Below are positions 1 through 7,616 of a stretch of DNA of 64,000 nt, in pieces. The notes under the pieces are model-generated. The model made no database searches and was not told the DNA's origin. It saw nothing but the letters and a program-made list of their open reading frames with translations. This DNA is from Aureibaculum luteum (GTDB lineage: Bacteria > Bacteroidota > Bacteroidia > Flavobacteriales > Flavobacteriaceae). The position numbers were made by a program, and so were the translations under genes. How positions within the stretch are numbered: the first letter of the stretch is position 1; each line of letters opens with the position of its first letter. Location: the NCBI RefSeq assembly GCF_003449015.1, contig NZ_QRGD01000002.1, forward strand, positions 1-64,000. Reading direction: 5' to 3'.

Positions 1-97
1 ACTCGTTGTTTAAAACAAAACCTGTAATTTGGTAAGATTAAACAAAAAATACGGCAGGTTATTAGACAGACTGACGTTAGCAACAAATACAAAAATC

Positions 98-634
98 ATG
101 AGATTTAAACTAATTTTCATTTTAATAATTTTCCTATTATTTTCATGTTGTAAAACGATTAAACAAAATACATCTAAATCCAAAATCTATTTTAAAATCA
201 ATTCTGAAAAAACTTATGTAGATAATATTGGTGGAATAATGCTAAGTTTTGATGTTGTTAATGACTCCAACGAAGATATTATTATGTTGAAACCCAATAA
301 TACTTTCAACTCAAGGTTTGACTTCTTTACGAATACAATGGAATGCGAAGATATCCCGATTTGGGAAGATAATTCAGAATTTAAACACCTTGAAGTTACT
401 GACAAAGATTATTTAACCATTAAATCAAAAACAAGTAGTGAATTGTTAATGAATGGCCGGAATTATAACTGGCTTGCATGCGATAGCGATAGTGTTAAAA
501 TAAAAATTAAATATGAACCTTTTAAAACTATTGAAGAAGGTGATGAATATTTGAATGAAAAAAAGCAAATCGTTGAAACCGTTTCAAAAGTTAATATTTA
601 TAGTGATAATACAAAATTCAAGCTACATAAATAA
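98..634 (+). CDS. Small lipoprotein of unknown function
   Basis: A 178-aa protein. I place the start at 98 rather than at the upstream in-frame start at 29, because residues 1-17 from here form a lipoprotein leader (positive residues, hydrophobic stretch, LFSCC lipobox). The extra upstream residues would come from spacer DNA. The mature part is probably beta-rich and reads like an intracellular-proteinase-inhibitor or Ig-like domain (segments such as MLSFDVVND and VKIKIKYEP), but no family is recognised with certainty. It is expected to sit in the outer or inner membrane, facing the periplasm or the surface. It stands alone and is followed by a copy of the dispersed spacer repeat. Function unknown. 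Confidence 0.7.
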   Translation: MRFKLIFILIIFLLFSCCKTIKQNTSKSKIYFKINSEKTYVDNIGGIMLSFDVVNDSNEDIIMLKPNNTFNSRFDFFTNTMECEDIPIWEDNSEFKHLEVTDKDYLTIKSKTSSELLMNGRNYNWLACDSDSVKIKIKYEPFKTIEEGDEYLNEKKQIVETVSKVNIYSDNTKFKLHK

Positions 635-663
635 TCAGTTGCTAATAGATTGTATAATTAATT

Positions 664-815
664 GATGGCTTTTTACCTACTTACGAATCATGAAGAGTCA
701 TGTCTCATGTTTCGAGACTTCGGAATTTCTCACAAAGCGTCGGGATGGTTTTTTTTGCTAAATTAGAGGCATAAACCACGTAACACACGAGCAAAGCTAA
801 CTGGATAAGCAAATG
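664..815 (+). repeat. Dispersed spacer repeat, copy R1
   Basis: The spacer between the lipoprotein and the NTF2-like gene carries one copy of a repeat found six times in the first 16 kb. The best conserved core is 735-797: a GCGTCGGGATGG block, a T-run, TTGCTAAATTAG, then a CCACG..AACACACGAGC.AAGC block. Upstream of the core, GTCTC at 702-706 can pair with GAGAC at 714-718. The same hairpin stands in copy R4 (11716-11730). Origin unknown; it may be the non-coding part of a cassette-like unit. Confidence 0.6.
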
Positions 816-856
816 AGTTACATAACCCTTTAAAAAGAATTTAACTTCAAAGAAAA

Positions 857-1219
857 ATGGAACATTCAAAAAAAGAAATAGCAGCACTTTTCTCGAACGG
901 AAAATTTGAAAACATAATGGAATATTTAAGTGACGAAATAGTTTGGAATGTTATCGGAGAAAATATTTTTGAGGGTAAGAATGCTGTTAAAGAAAATTGC
1001 GTACAGACATCTGAATATTTTAAATCTGTACAAACCGATTTTAAAACAAATGATATTCTCGTTTCTGAAAATAAAGTGATAATAATTGGAACAGCGGAAT
1101 TTAAACAAGACGGAAAAAGAATAAATTTTGTTTCTGCCTGTGATGTATATGAATTTAATGAAAAAAGTGAAATTGAAAAAATATCTTCGTATTGTATACC
1201 AGAAAAAAAAGAGTATTAA
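857..1219 (+). CDS. NTF2/SnoaL-like protein
   Basis: A 120-aa cytoplasmic protein without a signal peptide. Length and pattern fit the SnoaL/NTF2-like superfamily: N-terminal helices (KEIAALFSNGKFENIMEYL), a WNV strand, an F.GK.AV loop, and a C-terminal strand series ending in a predicted F.SACDVYEF edge. These alpha+beta barrels bind small hydrophobic molecules or act as isomerases, cyclases or hydrolases, so sequence alone gives no reaction. It is monocistronic, with spacer repeat R1 just upstream. Other NTF2-fold proteins occur at 45-54 kb and at the N terminus of the giant kinase at 33-40 kb. Confidence 0.75.
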   Translation: MEHSKKEIAALFSNGKFENIMEYLSDEIVWNVIGENIFEGKNAVKENCVQTSEYFKSVQTDFKTNDILVSENKVIIIGTAEFKQDGKRINFVSACDVYEFNEKSEIEKISSYCIPEKKEY

Positions 1220-1571
1220 ACAGTGGGATTAAAATTTGAAAAATGTACAACAGAACGGAGAAAAACAGTGTACAACACCTTATAAAATTAACGGATAGTG
1301 TAAGCTTTCTTGCGAAAAGCCTCCAACATATCTAGAAAGTAATACACTACTAAAACCAACAGTTTTATTTTAGTTAAAAGTAGGCTTCAAAAAACGTTGA
1401 AGGCCATTACATAGATCTGAAAGTTGTACTATTCAAAATGTAATAAAAAACTATTAATTCTATTGTTATCATAAATATCAGTCCCAAAAAAATATTGAAT
1501 TTTTAAACATTCTTGTCAAGTACTGTTTTTTTTATAAATTAGTCCTCATTTAAAACTCCAAAAATTAAAAC
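1220..1571. other. Long spacer, no gene seen
   Basis: About 350 bp without a credible reading frame. It contains a short inverted repeat (CTTCAA at 1385-1390 and TTGAAG at 1397-1402) and two copies of TGTACAACA near its start. The promoter of the M1 peptidase gene probably lies in the last 100 bp, but I see no clean -33/-7 pair. Confidence 0.4.
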
Positions 1572-3707
1572 ATGAAGAAATTAACTACTGTTGTACTATC
1601 TATTTTGTTTATTTCAACTGCTGTTTTTGCACAAACCCCAACTAGAGCAACGCAGGATGGACATACAAATCAAAATAAATTTAGACAGCTTAAAGATGTA
1701 CTAGCAACCCCAAATACGCAACGTACTGCCTCTGGTGCTCCTGGTAAAGACTATACACAGCAAAAAGTAGATTATGTTATTGATATTGTTTTAGATGATG
1801 CCAAACAAAAAATTACAGGAAGTGAAACAATTACATACCATAATAACTCAACAGATGAGCTCACCTATTTATGGTTACAATTAGATCAAAATAAGCGTGC
1901 AGCAGATTCTAAAACTCCAGATATTCAACCCAGTAAAATTCCAGAAGGCACTACAAAGGTTAGATTTGACAAAACCTATATAAATAAGCCTTTTGATGGT
2001 GGATTCAATATTACAAGTGTTACCAATATAGATGATAGTAGTTTGTCACATACAATTAACCAAACCATGATGCGGATAAACTTACCAAAACCGTTAGCCG
2101 CTGGTGAAACATTTCAATTCAAGGTGGCGTGGTGGTACAATATAAACAATCATAGAGTTGAAGGTGGTAGGTCTGGTTTTGAGCATTTTCCTGCTGATGG
2201 TAATAACAATTATGTTATTGCCCAATTCTTTCCGAGATTATGTGTGTATGATAATGTAGAAGGTTGGCAAAATGATCAATTTTGGGGAAGAAGTGAGTTT
2301 GCCTTAGAGTTTGGTGATTATACGGTAAACATTACCACACCTTCTGACCATATGCTTGGAGCAACAGGGGTATTACTGAATGAAAAAGATGTTTTAACAA
2401 AAACACAACTAATAAGGTTAGCAGAAGCAAAAAAATCTTTTGATAATCCGGTTGTAATTCAAACACAAGACGAAGCTATAAAAACTGAAAAAGGCTTTTC
2501 TAAGAAAACAAAAACATGGAAGTTTTTTGCAGAAAATGTGAGAGACTATGCTTTTGCTACCTCTAGAAAATTTATTTGGGATGGTATGGCTGTTGATATT
2601 AATGGAAAAACGGTTATGGCTTATTCCTATTATTCTAAAGAAGCAAATCCATTATATGGCGATCACTCTACACGAGCTACCGCTCAAACCTTAAAAACAT
2701 ATTCTAGATATACCTTCGATTACCCGTATCACAAGGCTATTTCTGTAGATGGACAAATGGGAATGGAATATCCGCAAATATGTTTCAATCCTGGAAGGCC
2801 TAAAGCAGATGGAACCTACTCAGACAGAACAAAATATAGAATGATAGGTGTGACAATTCATGAAGTTGGACATAACTTTTTTCCGATGATTGTAAATTCT
2901 GATGAGCGTCAATGGACTTGGATGGATGAAGGTTTAAATTCATTTGTTCAAATGTTGGCCATGATGGATTATGAAGAAGGATATCCTTTAGGGAGAGGGT
3001 TGCCAAAAAACATTGTTGATTATATGGATGGAGATCAATCTAGAATAGCTCCGATCATGTCAAAAGGAGATAATCTATATAGTTTTGGTAGCAATGCCTA
3101 TGCAAAACCAGCAACTGCATTGTGGATTTTACGTGAAACCATAATGGGTAAAGAATTATTTGATCATGCTTTTAGAACCTACTCTCAACGTTGGATGTTT
3201 AAACACCCAACACCTGCAGATTTCTTTAGATCAATGGAAGATGCTTCTGCTATTGACTTAGATTGGTTCTGGAGAGGTTGGTTCTATACAACTGATGTCA
3301 CAGATATAGGTATTAAAAATGTAAAAAAGTTCTATGCCGAAGCTGGAGAAGGAGATAAAATTAATTTTGTTGAAGATACTACAAAAGCATTAAAATTTGA
3401 GTCTGCCAAAAAAGCCAATTCTAAATTTTTCTACGAAATTACATTTGATAAGCCAGGTGGTTTAGTAATGCCAATTATTGTTGAGTATACCTATGCGGAT
3501 GGTTCAAAAGATAGAAAAACGTATCCAGCTCAAATTTGGAGATACAATGATAAAGAAGTTACCAAAGCAGTTTATTCTAATAAAGAAATCATAAATATCG
3601 CCATAGATCCAGATTTAGAGACTGCCGATGTAGATACTTCTAATAATAGCTGGCCCAAAAAGCAAAAATCTGAATTTGAAGAATTTAAAAGTAAAATAAA
3701 GGGATAA
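1572..3707 (+). CDS. Secreted M1-family metallopeptidase
   Basis: A 711-aa zinc aminopeptidase-like protein. It starts with a signal peptide ending FAQ (about residues 1-21), followed by the N-terminal beta domain of M1 enzymes (about 55-320). The gluzincin site is complete: HEVGH near residue 429 and the third zinc ligand in MDEGLN about 18 residues after the second His. The MEYP stretch before it (about residue 396) fits the exopeptidase signature region, although the classical GAMEN motif is replaced by GQMGMEYP, so the exact specificity is uncertain. The C-terminal part after about 560 lacks the long ERAP-like domain. It probably degrades peptides in the periplasm or outside the cell. It is monocistronic and followed by a 12-bp hairpin that looks like a terminator. 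Confidence 0.9.
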   Translation: MKKLTTVVLSILFISTAVFAQTPTRATQDGHTNQNKFRQLKDVLATPNTQRTASGAPGKDYTQQKVDYVIDIVLDDAKQKITGSETITYHNNSTDELTYLWLQLDQNKRAADSKTPDIQPSKIPEGTTKVRFDKTYINKPFDGGFNITSVTNIDDSSLSHTINQTMMRINLPKPLAAGETFQFKVAWWYNINNHRVEGGRSGFEHFPADGNNNYVIAQFFPRLCVYDNVEGWQNDQFWGRSEFALEFGDYTVNITTPSDHMLGATGVLLNEKDVLTKTQLIRLAEAKKSFDNPVVIQTQDEAIKTEKGFSKKTKTWKFFAENVRDYAFATSRKFIWDGMAVDINGKTVMAYSYYSKEANPLYGDHSTRATAQTLKTYSRYTFDYPYHKAISVDGQMGMEYPQICFNPGRPKADGTYSDRTKYRMIGVTIHEVGHNFFPMIVNSDERQWTWMDEGLNSFVQMLAMMDYEEGYPLGRGLPKNIVDYMDGDQSRIAPIMSKGDNLYSFGSNAYAKPATALWILRETIMGKELFDHAFRTYSQRWMFKHPTPADFFRSMEDASAIDLDWFWRGWFYTTDVTDIGIKNVKKFYAEAGEGDKINFVEDTTKALKFESAKKANSKFFYEITFDKPGGLVMPIIVEYTYADGSKDRKTYPAQIWRYNDKEVTKAVYSNKEIINIAIDPDLETADVDTSNNSWPKKQKSEFEEFKSKIKG

Positions 3708-3730
3708 TTTATTAACGATGTTTCTTAAAT

Positions 3731-3762
3731 GGATTAAAGTTAATTAATAGTAACTTTAATCC
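3731..3762 (+). terminator. Probable terminator after the M1 peptidase gene
   Basis: A perfect 12-bp inverted repeat (3731-3742 with 3751-3762, 8-nt loop) is followed by a T/C-rich tract (CTCTTTTATTCTTTCTT). It lies 24 bp after the stop codon, which fits a Rho-independent terminator. Confidence 0.75.
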
Positions 3763-3814
3763 TCTCTTTTATTCTTTCTTATTATAACTCAAAAAGTAGC
3801 GGTATTAAACGTAA

Positions 3815-3870
3815 GTGAACTGCTGTGCAATACACGAAAAATTACAGGTGTTTTTAGACTTTAGAACACC
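3815..3870 (+). repeat. Spacer repeat family S, copy S1
   Basis: This stretch reads GAACTGCTGTGCAATAC..., then ATTACAGGTGTTTTTAGACTTT. The same blocks in the same order occur at 5170-5253 (GAACTGTAGTGCAATGC... ATTACAGGTATCTTTAGATTTT), with an extra segment of about 27 bp in between. The two copies flank the Fic gene pair. Confidence 0.55.
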
Positions 3871-3977
3871 AAAGAGGAACTATAATTTATCAGCGTAAAA
3901 TTTCCCGAAGCTTCGGAACTAACCTGTAGTCCTATTTTAGGCCTAAACATCTATATCAGAACCTTTTAGGTAAACTT

Positions 3978-4091
3978 AATCATACGTATTTGTATGATTA
4001 TTTACATAAAATAATACTTATATGTATTCTTTTATTTGTTTATTTATACATATTTGTATACTTTTGTTTTAATTTACATACTTATATGTAT
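3978..4091. promoter_or_regulatory. Four phased operator-like palindromes upstream of the HTH-Fic pair
   Basis: Four sites share the form ATAC-N6-GTAT. The half sites are 3982-3985/3992-3995, 4014-4017/4024-4027, 4046-4049/4056-4059 and 4078-4081/4088-4091. Their centres are exactly 32 bp apart (3988.5, 4020.5, 4052.5, 4084.5), about three helical turns, so all sites face the same side of the DNA. Site 1 is the strongest (8-bp arms, AATCATAC/GTATGATT). Spacers alternate in type: GTATTT, TTATAT, ATATTT, TTATAT. Site 3 lies inside the predicted promoter and site 4 just downstream of the expected transcription start, which fits autorepression by the HTH protein encoded next. Confidence 0.8.
4036..4066 (+). 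promoter_or_regulatory. Predicted promoter of the HTH-Fic pair
   Basis: TTG at 4036-4038 and TACTTTTG at 4059-4066 match the Bacteroidota -33 (TTG) and -7 (TAnnTTTG) elements with a 20-nt spacer. The palindrome at 4046-4059 lies between the two elements. Transcription would start near 4071, inside the gap before the fourth palindrome. Confidence 0.65.
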
Positions 4092-4104
4092 AAAATATTA
4101 ACAA

Positions 4105-4566
4105 ATGAGAAACAAAAAAAAACTACTCATAGAACAATTAGACCAAAAACTGGCTAATTTTAAAGATGCAGGAACGATCCTGATTCCACAAAAAGGATGG
4201 GTAAATACTATTAGAACCACTCTTAATATGACAATGGACCAATTAGGGACCAAACTTGACTTGACTAAAGGAGCTATTCAAAAAATTGAGGAACGTGAAG
4301 CTACGGGTCAGATAACCATCAATAAACTAAAGGATGTTGGTAATGCCTTGGATATGAAATTTATCTATGGTTTTATTCCTAAAGATGGTACCATTGAAAG
4401 TCTAATCAACGTGAAGGCTAAAAAACTGGCCCGAAAAATTGTTTTAAGGACCAATCAAAATATGAAATTAGAGAATCAAGGAATCAGTGAAGATAAAATT
4501 GATGATTCAATAAATGACTTGGCTAATGAAATAAAAAGGGAAATGAGAAAGTCATTATGGGATTAG
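4105..4566 (+). CDS. Mobile mystery protein A (Xre-type HTH regulator)
   Basis: A 153-aa protein whose central part (about 33-90) is a helix-turn-helix of the Xre class: W...IR..L.MTM..LG..L..TKGAIQKIEERE. Length, order and the downstream Fic partner match the 'mobile mystery protein A' family, found with protein B in mobile or accessory settings. The C-terminal third is lysine-rich and probably helical, perhaps the contact to the Fic partner. It very likely binds the four phased palindromes upstream and controls its own operon. The next gene starts inside its last codons (10-bp overlap), so translation is probably coupled. An antitoxin-like role is inference from the arrangement. Confidence 0.85.
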   Translation: MRNKKKLLIEQLDQKLANFKDAGTILIPQKGWVNTIRTTLNMTMDQLGTKLDLTKGAIQKIEEREATGQITINKLKDVGNALDMKFIYGFIPKDGTIESLINVKAKKLARKIVLRTNQNMKLENQGISEDKIDDSINDLANEIKREMRKSLWD

Positions 4567-5153
4567 ATTTAAAATACGCAGATGGCCAAACACCAATAGA
4601 TGAAGACGAAAAAGAAGGTCTAAAAATAAAATCAATAACAACGCAAACAGAACTCAATGAATTTGAACAGCTAAATATTGAAAAAGCTGTAGAATGGACT
4701 ATTCGAGCTAATTTAAAACCTGAAAAAATATTGACTGAAAAGTTTATAAAAGATTTACACAAAAAAATGTACGAAGATGTTTGGAAATGGGCAGGTGAAT
4801 TTAGAAAGACTGACAAAAACATTGGAATAAAATGGTCTCAAATCGGAATGGAACTAAAACATCTAATTGATGATACTAAATATTGGTTAGAACAAAAGAT
4901 TTATCCGCCTAAAGAAATTGCTATAAGATTTAAACATAGAATCGTAGCAATTCACTGTTTTCCTAATGGAAATGGTAGACACTCAAGAATGATGGCTGAT
5001 ATAATTATTGAATTCATTTTCGGAAAAGAAATTTTCAGTTGGCACAAATCAAATATGATTAGAGCAGATGAAACAAGAAAAGAGTATATCATAGCATTAA
5101 GAGAAGCTGACAATGGAAATATAAAACCATTAATAAAATTTGCAGAAAGCTAA
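4557..5153 (+). CDS. Mobile mystery protein B (Fic-domain protein)
   Basis: A 198-aa Fic/Doc-family protein. Fic enzymes usually transfer AMP or another phosphate-containing group to a hydroxyl side chain. The core motif is near residues 131-142: HCFPNGNGRHSR. The catalytic His, the GNGR anion-binding loop and the second Arg are present, but the acidic metal-binding residue of HPFx(D/E)GNGR is Asn. Upstream, W.WAGEFR.TDKNIG is the usual Fic substrate-flap region. No inhibitory (S/T)xxxE(G/N) helix is obvious in this protein or its partner. The first ~50 residues (DLKYADGQTPIDEDEKEGL) are typical of the B family. It overlaps gene A by 10 bp. Whether it is a toxin, a regulator or a mobility factor is unknown. 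Confidence 0.88.
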   Translation: MGLDLKYADGQTPIDEDEKEGLKIKSITTQTELNEFEQLNIEKAVEWTIRANLKPEKILTEKFIKDLHKKMYEDVWKWAGEFRKTDKNIGIKWSQIGMELKHLIDDTKYWLEQKIYPPKEIAIRFKHRIVAIHCFPNGNGRHSRMMADIIIEFIFGKEIFSWHKSNMIRADETRKEYIIALREADNGNIKPLIKFAES

Positions 5154-5169
5154 AAAATTAAAGCTAACA

Positions 5170-5253
5170 AAGAACTGTAGTGCAATGCAAGTCAAGTTTC
5201 ATTAACTTATTTATTGAAATAAGATTACAGGTATCTTTAGATTTTTATAAACC
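5170..5253 (+). repeat. Spacer repeat family S, copy S2
   Basis: Second copy of the S blocks (GAACTGTAGTGCAATGC and ATTACAGGTATCTTTAGA), downstream of the Fic gene. With S1 upstream, the HTH-Fic pair is bracketed by directly oriented copies. The start AAAGCTAACAAAGAACTGTA resembles the left part of R4 (AAAGCTAACAATGACTGTA, 11652-11670), so S and R may be related. Confidence 0.55.
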
Positions 5254-5270
5254 ATAGTACTGGACAAGAC

Positions 5271-6125
5271 ATGATGAGGAAAATTCTAATTTTAATATTT
5301 TTTCTATTTTCATTTATAAAAATGAATGCTTGTACTTGTGATATTCCAAAACCTATTCTTGAATTTCAAGAATCAGAATATGTATTTGAAGGAAAAATTA
5401 TTTCCAAAATATATTCTCCTGATTCATTAAATTATACTGTGGAATTCGAGATCTTAAAGCATTATATAAAAGGGAATAACCCAAAATTTCTCCAATTCAC
5501 ATTCAAATCAGAAGGGAAATATACCGGAACCTACACTTCTTGCGATTGGAATGTTGAATACAATGAAAAATGGTTGGTTTATGCTTTTTATTGGAATGAT
5601 AAACTGACTTTTGGTTATAATTGCTCAAATTCAAGACCATTGAATACAAATGGTGTCTCTGAAAGGGAACAGAGAGTTCTAGACAATGCTAATGAATTTA
5701 AAATTAACCAATATATTTTTACAAATTTTGATGGTCGATTCACGAATTCAAAACCAAAAGTTGATATAGATTCACTATTAAAAATTTTTTACAAAAAAGA
5801 ATACGGTAAAAGTTATATTGAAAATAGAGTTAATATTGTAGTTGATATTGATGAAAATGGAAAACTTTTGGCTGTAAACTTAACCTCTCATGAACATTTG
5901 CAATCTGAATATATAAAAACTATTGACACAATATTTAACTTAAATAAACCACCTAATATTGAGATAAGGAAACCAAAAACAGAATTTGAAAAAGATATTA
6001 TTGTTATTATAAAAAAATTAGATAAATGGGATATAACATATATTAAAAGAACTAAAATCCCTGTAAAGATTAGAAAATTCATGCAGTTTATTAAAGAACC
6101 TGATGAAATAAAAGTATATTATTAA
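5271..6125 (+). CDS. Secreted protein with NTR/TIMP-like N-terminal domain
   Basis: A 284-aa protein with a signal peptide (about residues 1-20). The mature protein begins CTCDIP and continues with YVFEGKI, a cysteine-led strand pattern seen in NTR/TIMP-like (OB-fold) domains of Bacteroidota. Further cysteines at about 90 (TSCDWN) and 118 (YNCSN) could form disulfides with the N-terminal pair. The second half (about 165-260) contains DIDENGKLLAVNL, reminiscent of TonB C-terminal or energy-transducer-like domains, but this is weak. It stands alone between repeat S2 and the hydrolase operon. Function unknown; TTG/ATG starts two or three residues away are also possible. Confidence 0.6.
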   Translation: MMRKILILIFFLFSFIKMNACTCDIPKPILEFQESEYVFEGKIISKIYSPDSLNYTVEFEILKHYIKGNNPKFLQFTFKSEGKYTGTYTSCDWNVEYNEKWLVYAFYWNDKLTFGYNCSNSRPLNTNGVSEREQRVLDNANEFKINQYIFTNFDGRFTNSKPKVDIDSLLKIFYKKEYGKSYIENRVNIVVDIDENGKLLAVNLTSHEHLQSEYIKTIDTIFNLNKPPNIEIRKPKTEFEKDIIVIIKKLDKWDITYIKRTKIPVKIRKFMQFIKEPDEIKVYY

Positions 6126-6268
6126 AAATAGCATAGTTAAAGACCTTCGGTAACAGTATGACCATCCCTTCTCCAAGAATAAATTGAATCTATTTTAGTT
6201 CACTTTTAAAAATAAAATGTAACATTTTTTGAGTTCCGCATCTAAAGAGAAATCAAAACTTAGAAACA

Positions 6269-7123
6269 ATGAAAAATGTTATTGTATTATTAGTCTTCTG
6301 TGTATTTACTTTATCAATTTACGCAACCAACGAAAATGAACCTATCCATATAGAAGTTACAGGAAAAGGTAACCCTGTAATATTAATTCCCGGTTTTACA
6401 GTTCCTGGAGAAATTTGGAATCCATTAGTAAAAGAGTTAGAAAAGAATTACGAATGCCACATCGTTACGTTAGCGGGTTTTGGAGGAAAGGAACCTATTG
6501 AATTTCCTTGGTTACCAAAAGTAAACGAGGCCATTAAAAGCTATATAGTAAACAATAATTTACAAAATGCGACTATAATTGGTCACAGTTTGGGAGGTAC
6601 AATTGCTACTTGGCTTGCGAGTAATGATGATTTGAAACTATCAAAAATCGTATTAATTGATGCTCTACCAGCTTCTGGTGCATTAATGATCCCTGATTAC
6701 AATCCTGAAAACTTGGTCTATGAAAACCCCTATAATGATCGGCAATTAGCCATGAGTGATAAAGAATTTGAACAAATTGCGGTAGCGATGTCAAAAGGAA
6801 TGAGTACCAAAGAATCAGCACAAGAAAGAATTAAAAATTGGATGCTAGAAGCTGACCGAAAAACATATGTTTATGGATATACCGATTATCTTAAATTAGA
6901 CCTTCGAGAAGATTTAAAAAAGATATCGATTCCTGTAACCATAATTGCAGCATCAAAACCTTTTGGAAAAGAAATGGTTACACAAACTTATAAAAGTCAA
7001 TACGAAAATTTAAAAAATTATGATTTTATTGTAGCTGATGACAGTGCCCATTTTATTATGTTAGACAAACCGAAATGGTTTTTAAGTCAAATACAAACGA
7101 TTTTATCATCAAAGAATGAATAG
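6269..7123 (+). CDS. Alpha/beta hydrolase, exported
   Basis: A 284-aa alpha/beta-hydrolase-fold protein with a predicted signal peptide (about residues 1-19, ending YAT). The nucleophile elbow is GHSLGG near residues 109-114. The oxyanion region is IPGFTVPGEIW near 41, and DSAHFIMLDKP near 254 supplies the catalytic His. The acid is probably the Asp in VLIDALP or one near 226. It resembles small-molecule esterases and haloalkane-dehalogenase-like enzymes rather than peptidases. The substrate cannot be read from the sequence. Its end overlaps the ECF sigma factor gene by 8 bp, so the two are co-translated, which is unusual for a hydrolase. Confidence 0.85.
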   Translation: MKNVIVLLVFCVFTLSIYATNENEPIHIEVTGKGNPVILIPGFTVPGEIWNPLVKELEKNYECHIVTLAGFGGKEPIEFPWLPKVNEAIKSYIVNNNLQNATIIGHSLGGTIATWLASNDDLKLSKIVLIDALPASGALMIPDYNPENLVYENPYNDRQLAMSDKEFEQIAVAMSKGMSTKESAQERIKNWMLEADRKTYVYGYTDYLKLDLREDLKKISIPVTIIAASKPFGKEMVTQTYKSQYENLKNYDFIVADDSAHFIMLDKPKWFLSQIQTILSSKNE

Positions 7124-7616
7124 AGAACAAGAGTTTACAAGTATTTATAATTCATATGCTTCTAAAGTCCATAGATTGTGCTTAGGCTATGCGTCTGGTA
7201 ATGATGAGCTTGCAAAAGAATGGCTTCAAGAAACTTTTATTAAGGTTTGGAAACATAGCAATTCATTTAAAGGGAAGTCGTCAATTGACACTTGGATTTA
7301 TAGAATTGCCGTAAATGTATGTTTGGGAGATTTACGTAAATCCAGAAGAAATAGTACTATTAATGAAGACGTATTAACAACTAGTAGTCCTGATGTTACT
7401 GATGATGCTTCTGATGAAACAGAAAAGAATATCAAAAAAATGTATCACTGTATTGACCAACTAAACGAGCAAAATAGAGCATTGATATTATTAGAACTAG
7501 AAAACATACCACAAGCTACTATTGCAGATACCGTTGGTTTGGCACACGGAACATTACGAACACGTTTAAGTCGTATTCGGAAATCACTTTTAAAATGTAT
7601 TAAAAATGGAAAATGA
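7116..7616 (+). CDS. ECF-type RNA polymerase sigma factor
   Basis: A 166-aa sigma-70 family protein with region 2 (about 10-75: LAKEWLQETFIKVWKHSNSF, then IDTWIYRIAVN) and region 4 (about 110-160: LNEQNRALILLELENIPQAT, then GTLRTRLSRIR). These are the two domains of extracytoplasmic-function sigma factors. It is sandwiched by overlaps, 8 bp with the exported hydrolase and 11 bp with a four-helix membrane protein that probably acts as its sensor or anti-sigma factor. No zinc-finger anti-sigma domain is present in the neighbour. The hydrolase may be part of the response or an original target gene. Confidence 0.9.
   Translation: MNREQEFTSIYNSYASKVHRLCLGYASGNDELAKEWLQETFIKVWKHSNSFKGKSSIDTWIYRIAVNVCLGDLRKSRRNSTINEDVLTTSSPDVTDDASDETEKNIKKMYHCIDQLNEQNRALILLELENIPQATIADTVGLAHGTLRTRLSRIRKSLLKCIKNGK

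Noticed and set aside
29-97. Upstream extension of the first lipoprotein to position 29
   Set aside because: The extension would put polar residues before the lipoprotein leader and covers spacer sequence containing CTGACGTTAGCAA, which recurs inverted in spacer R3.
705-887. Minus-strand frame of 60 codons before the NTF2 gene
   Set aside because: It covers repeat R1 in reverse and has no start context or family.
3978-4091. Regular 32-bp spacing as a possible mini CRISPR array
   Set aside because: Only ATAC and GTAT with part of the spacer are conserved, the units lie in a promoter, and no cas gene is present. Operator sites explain it better.
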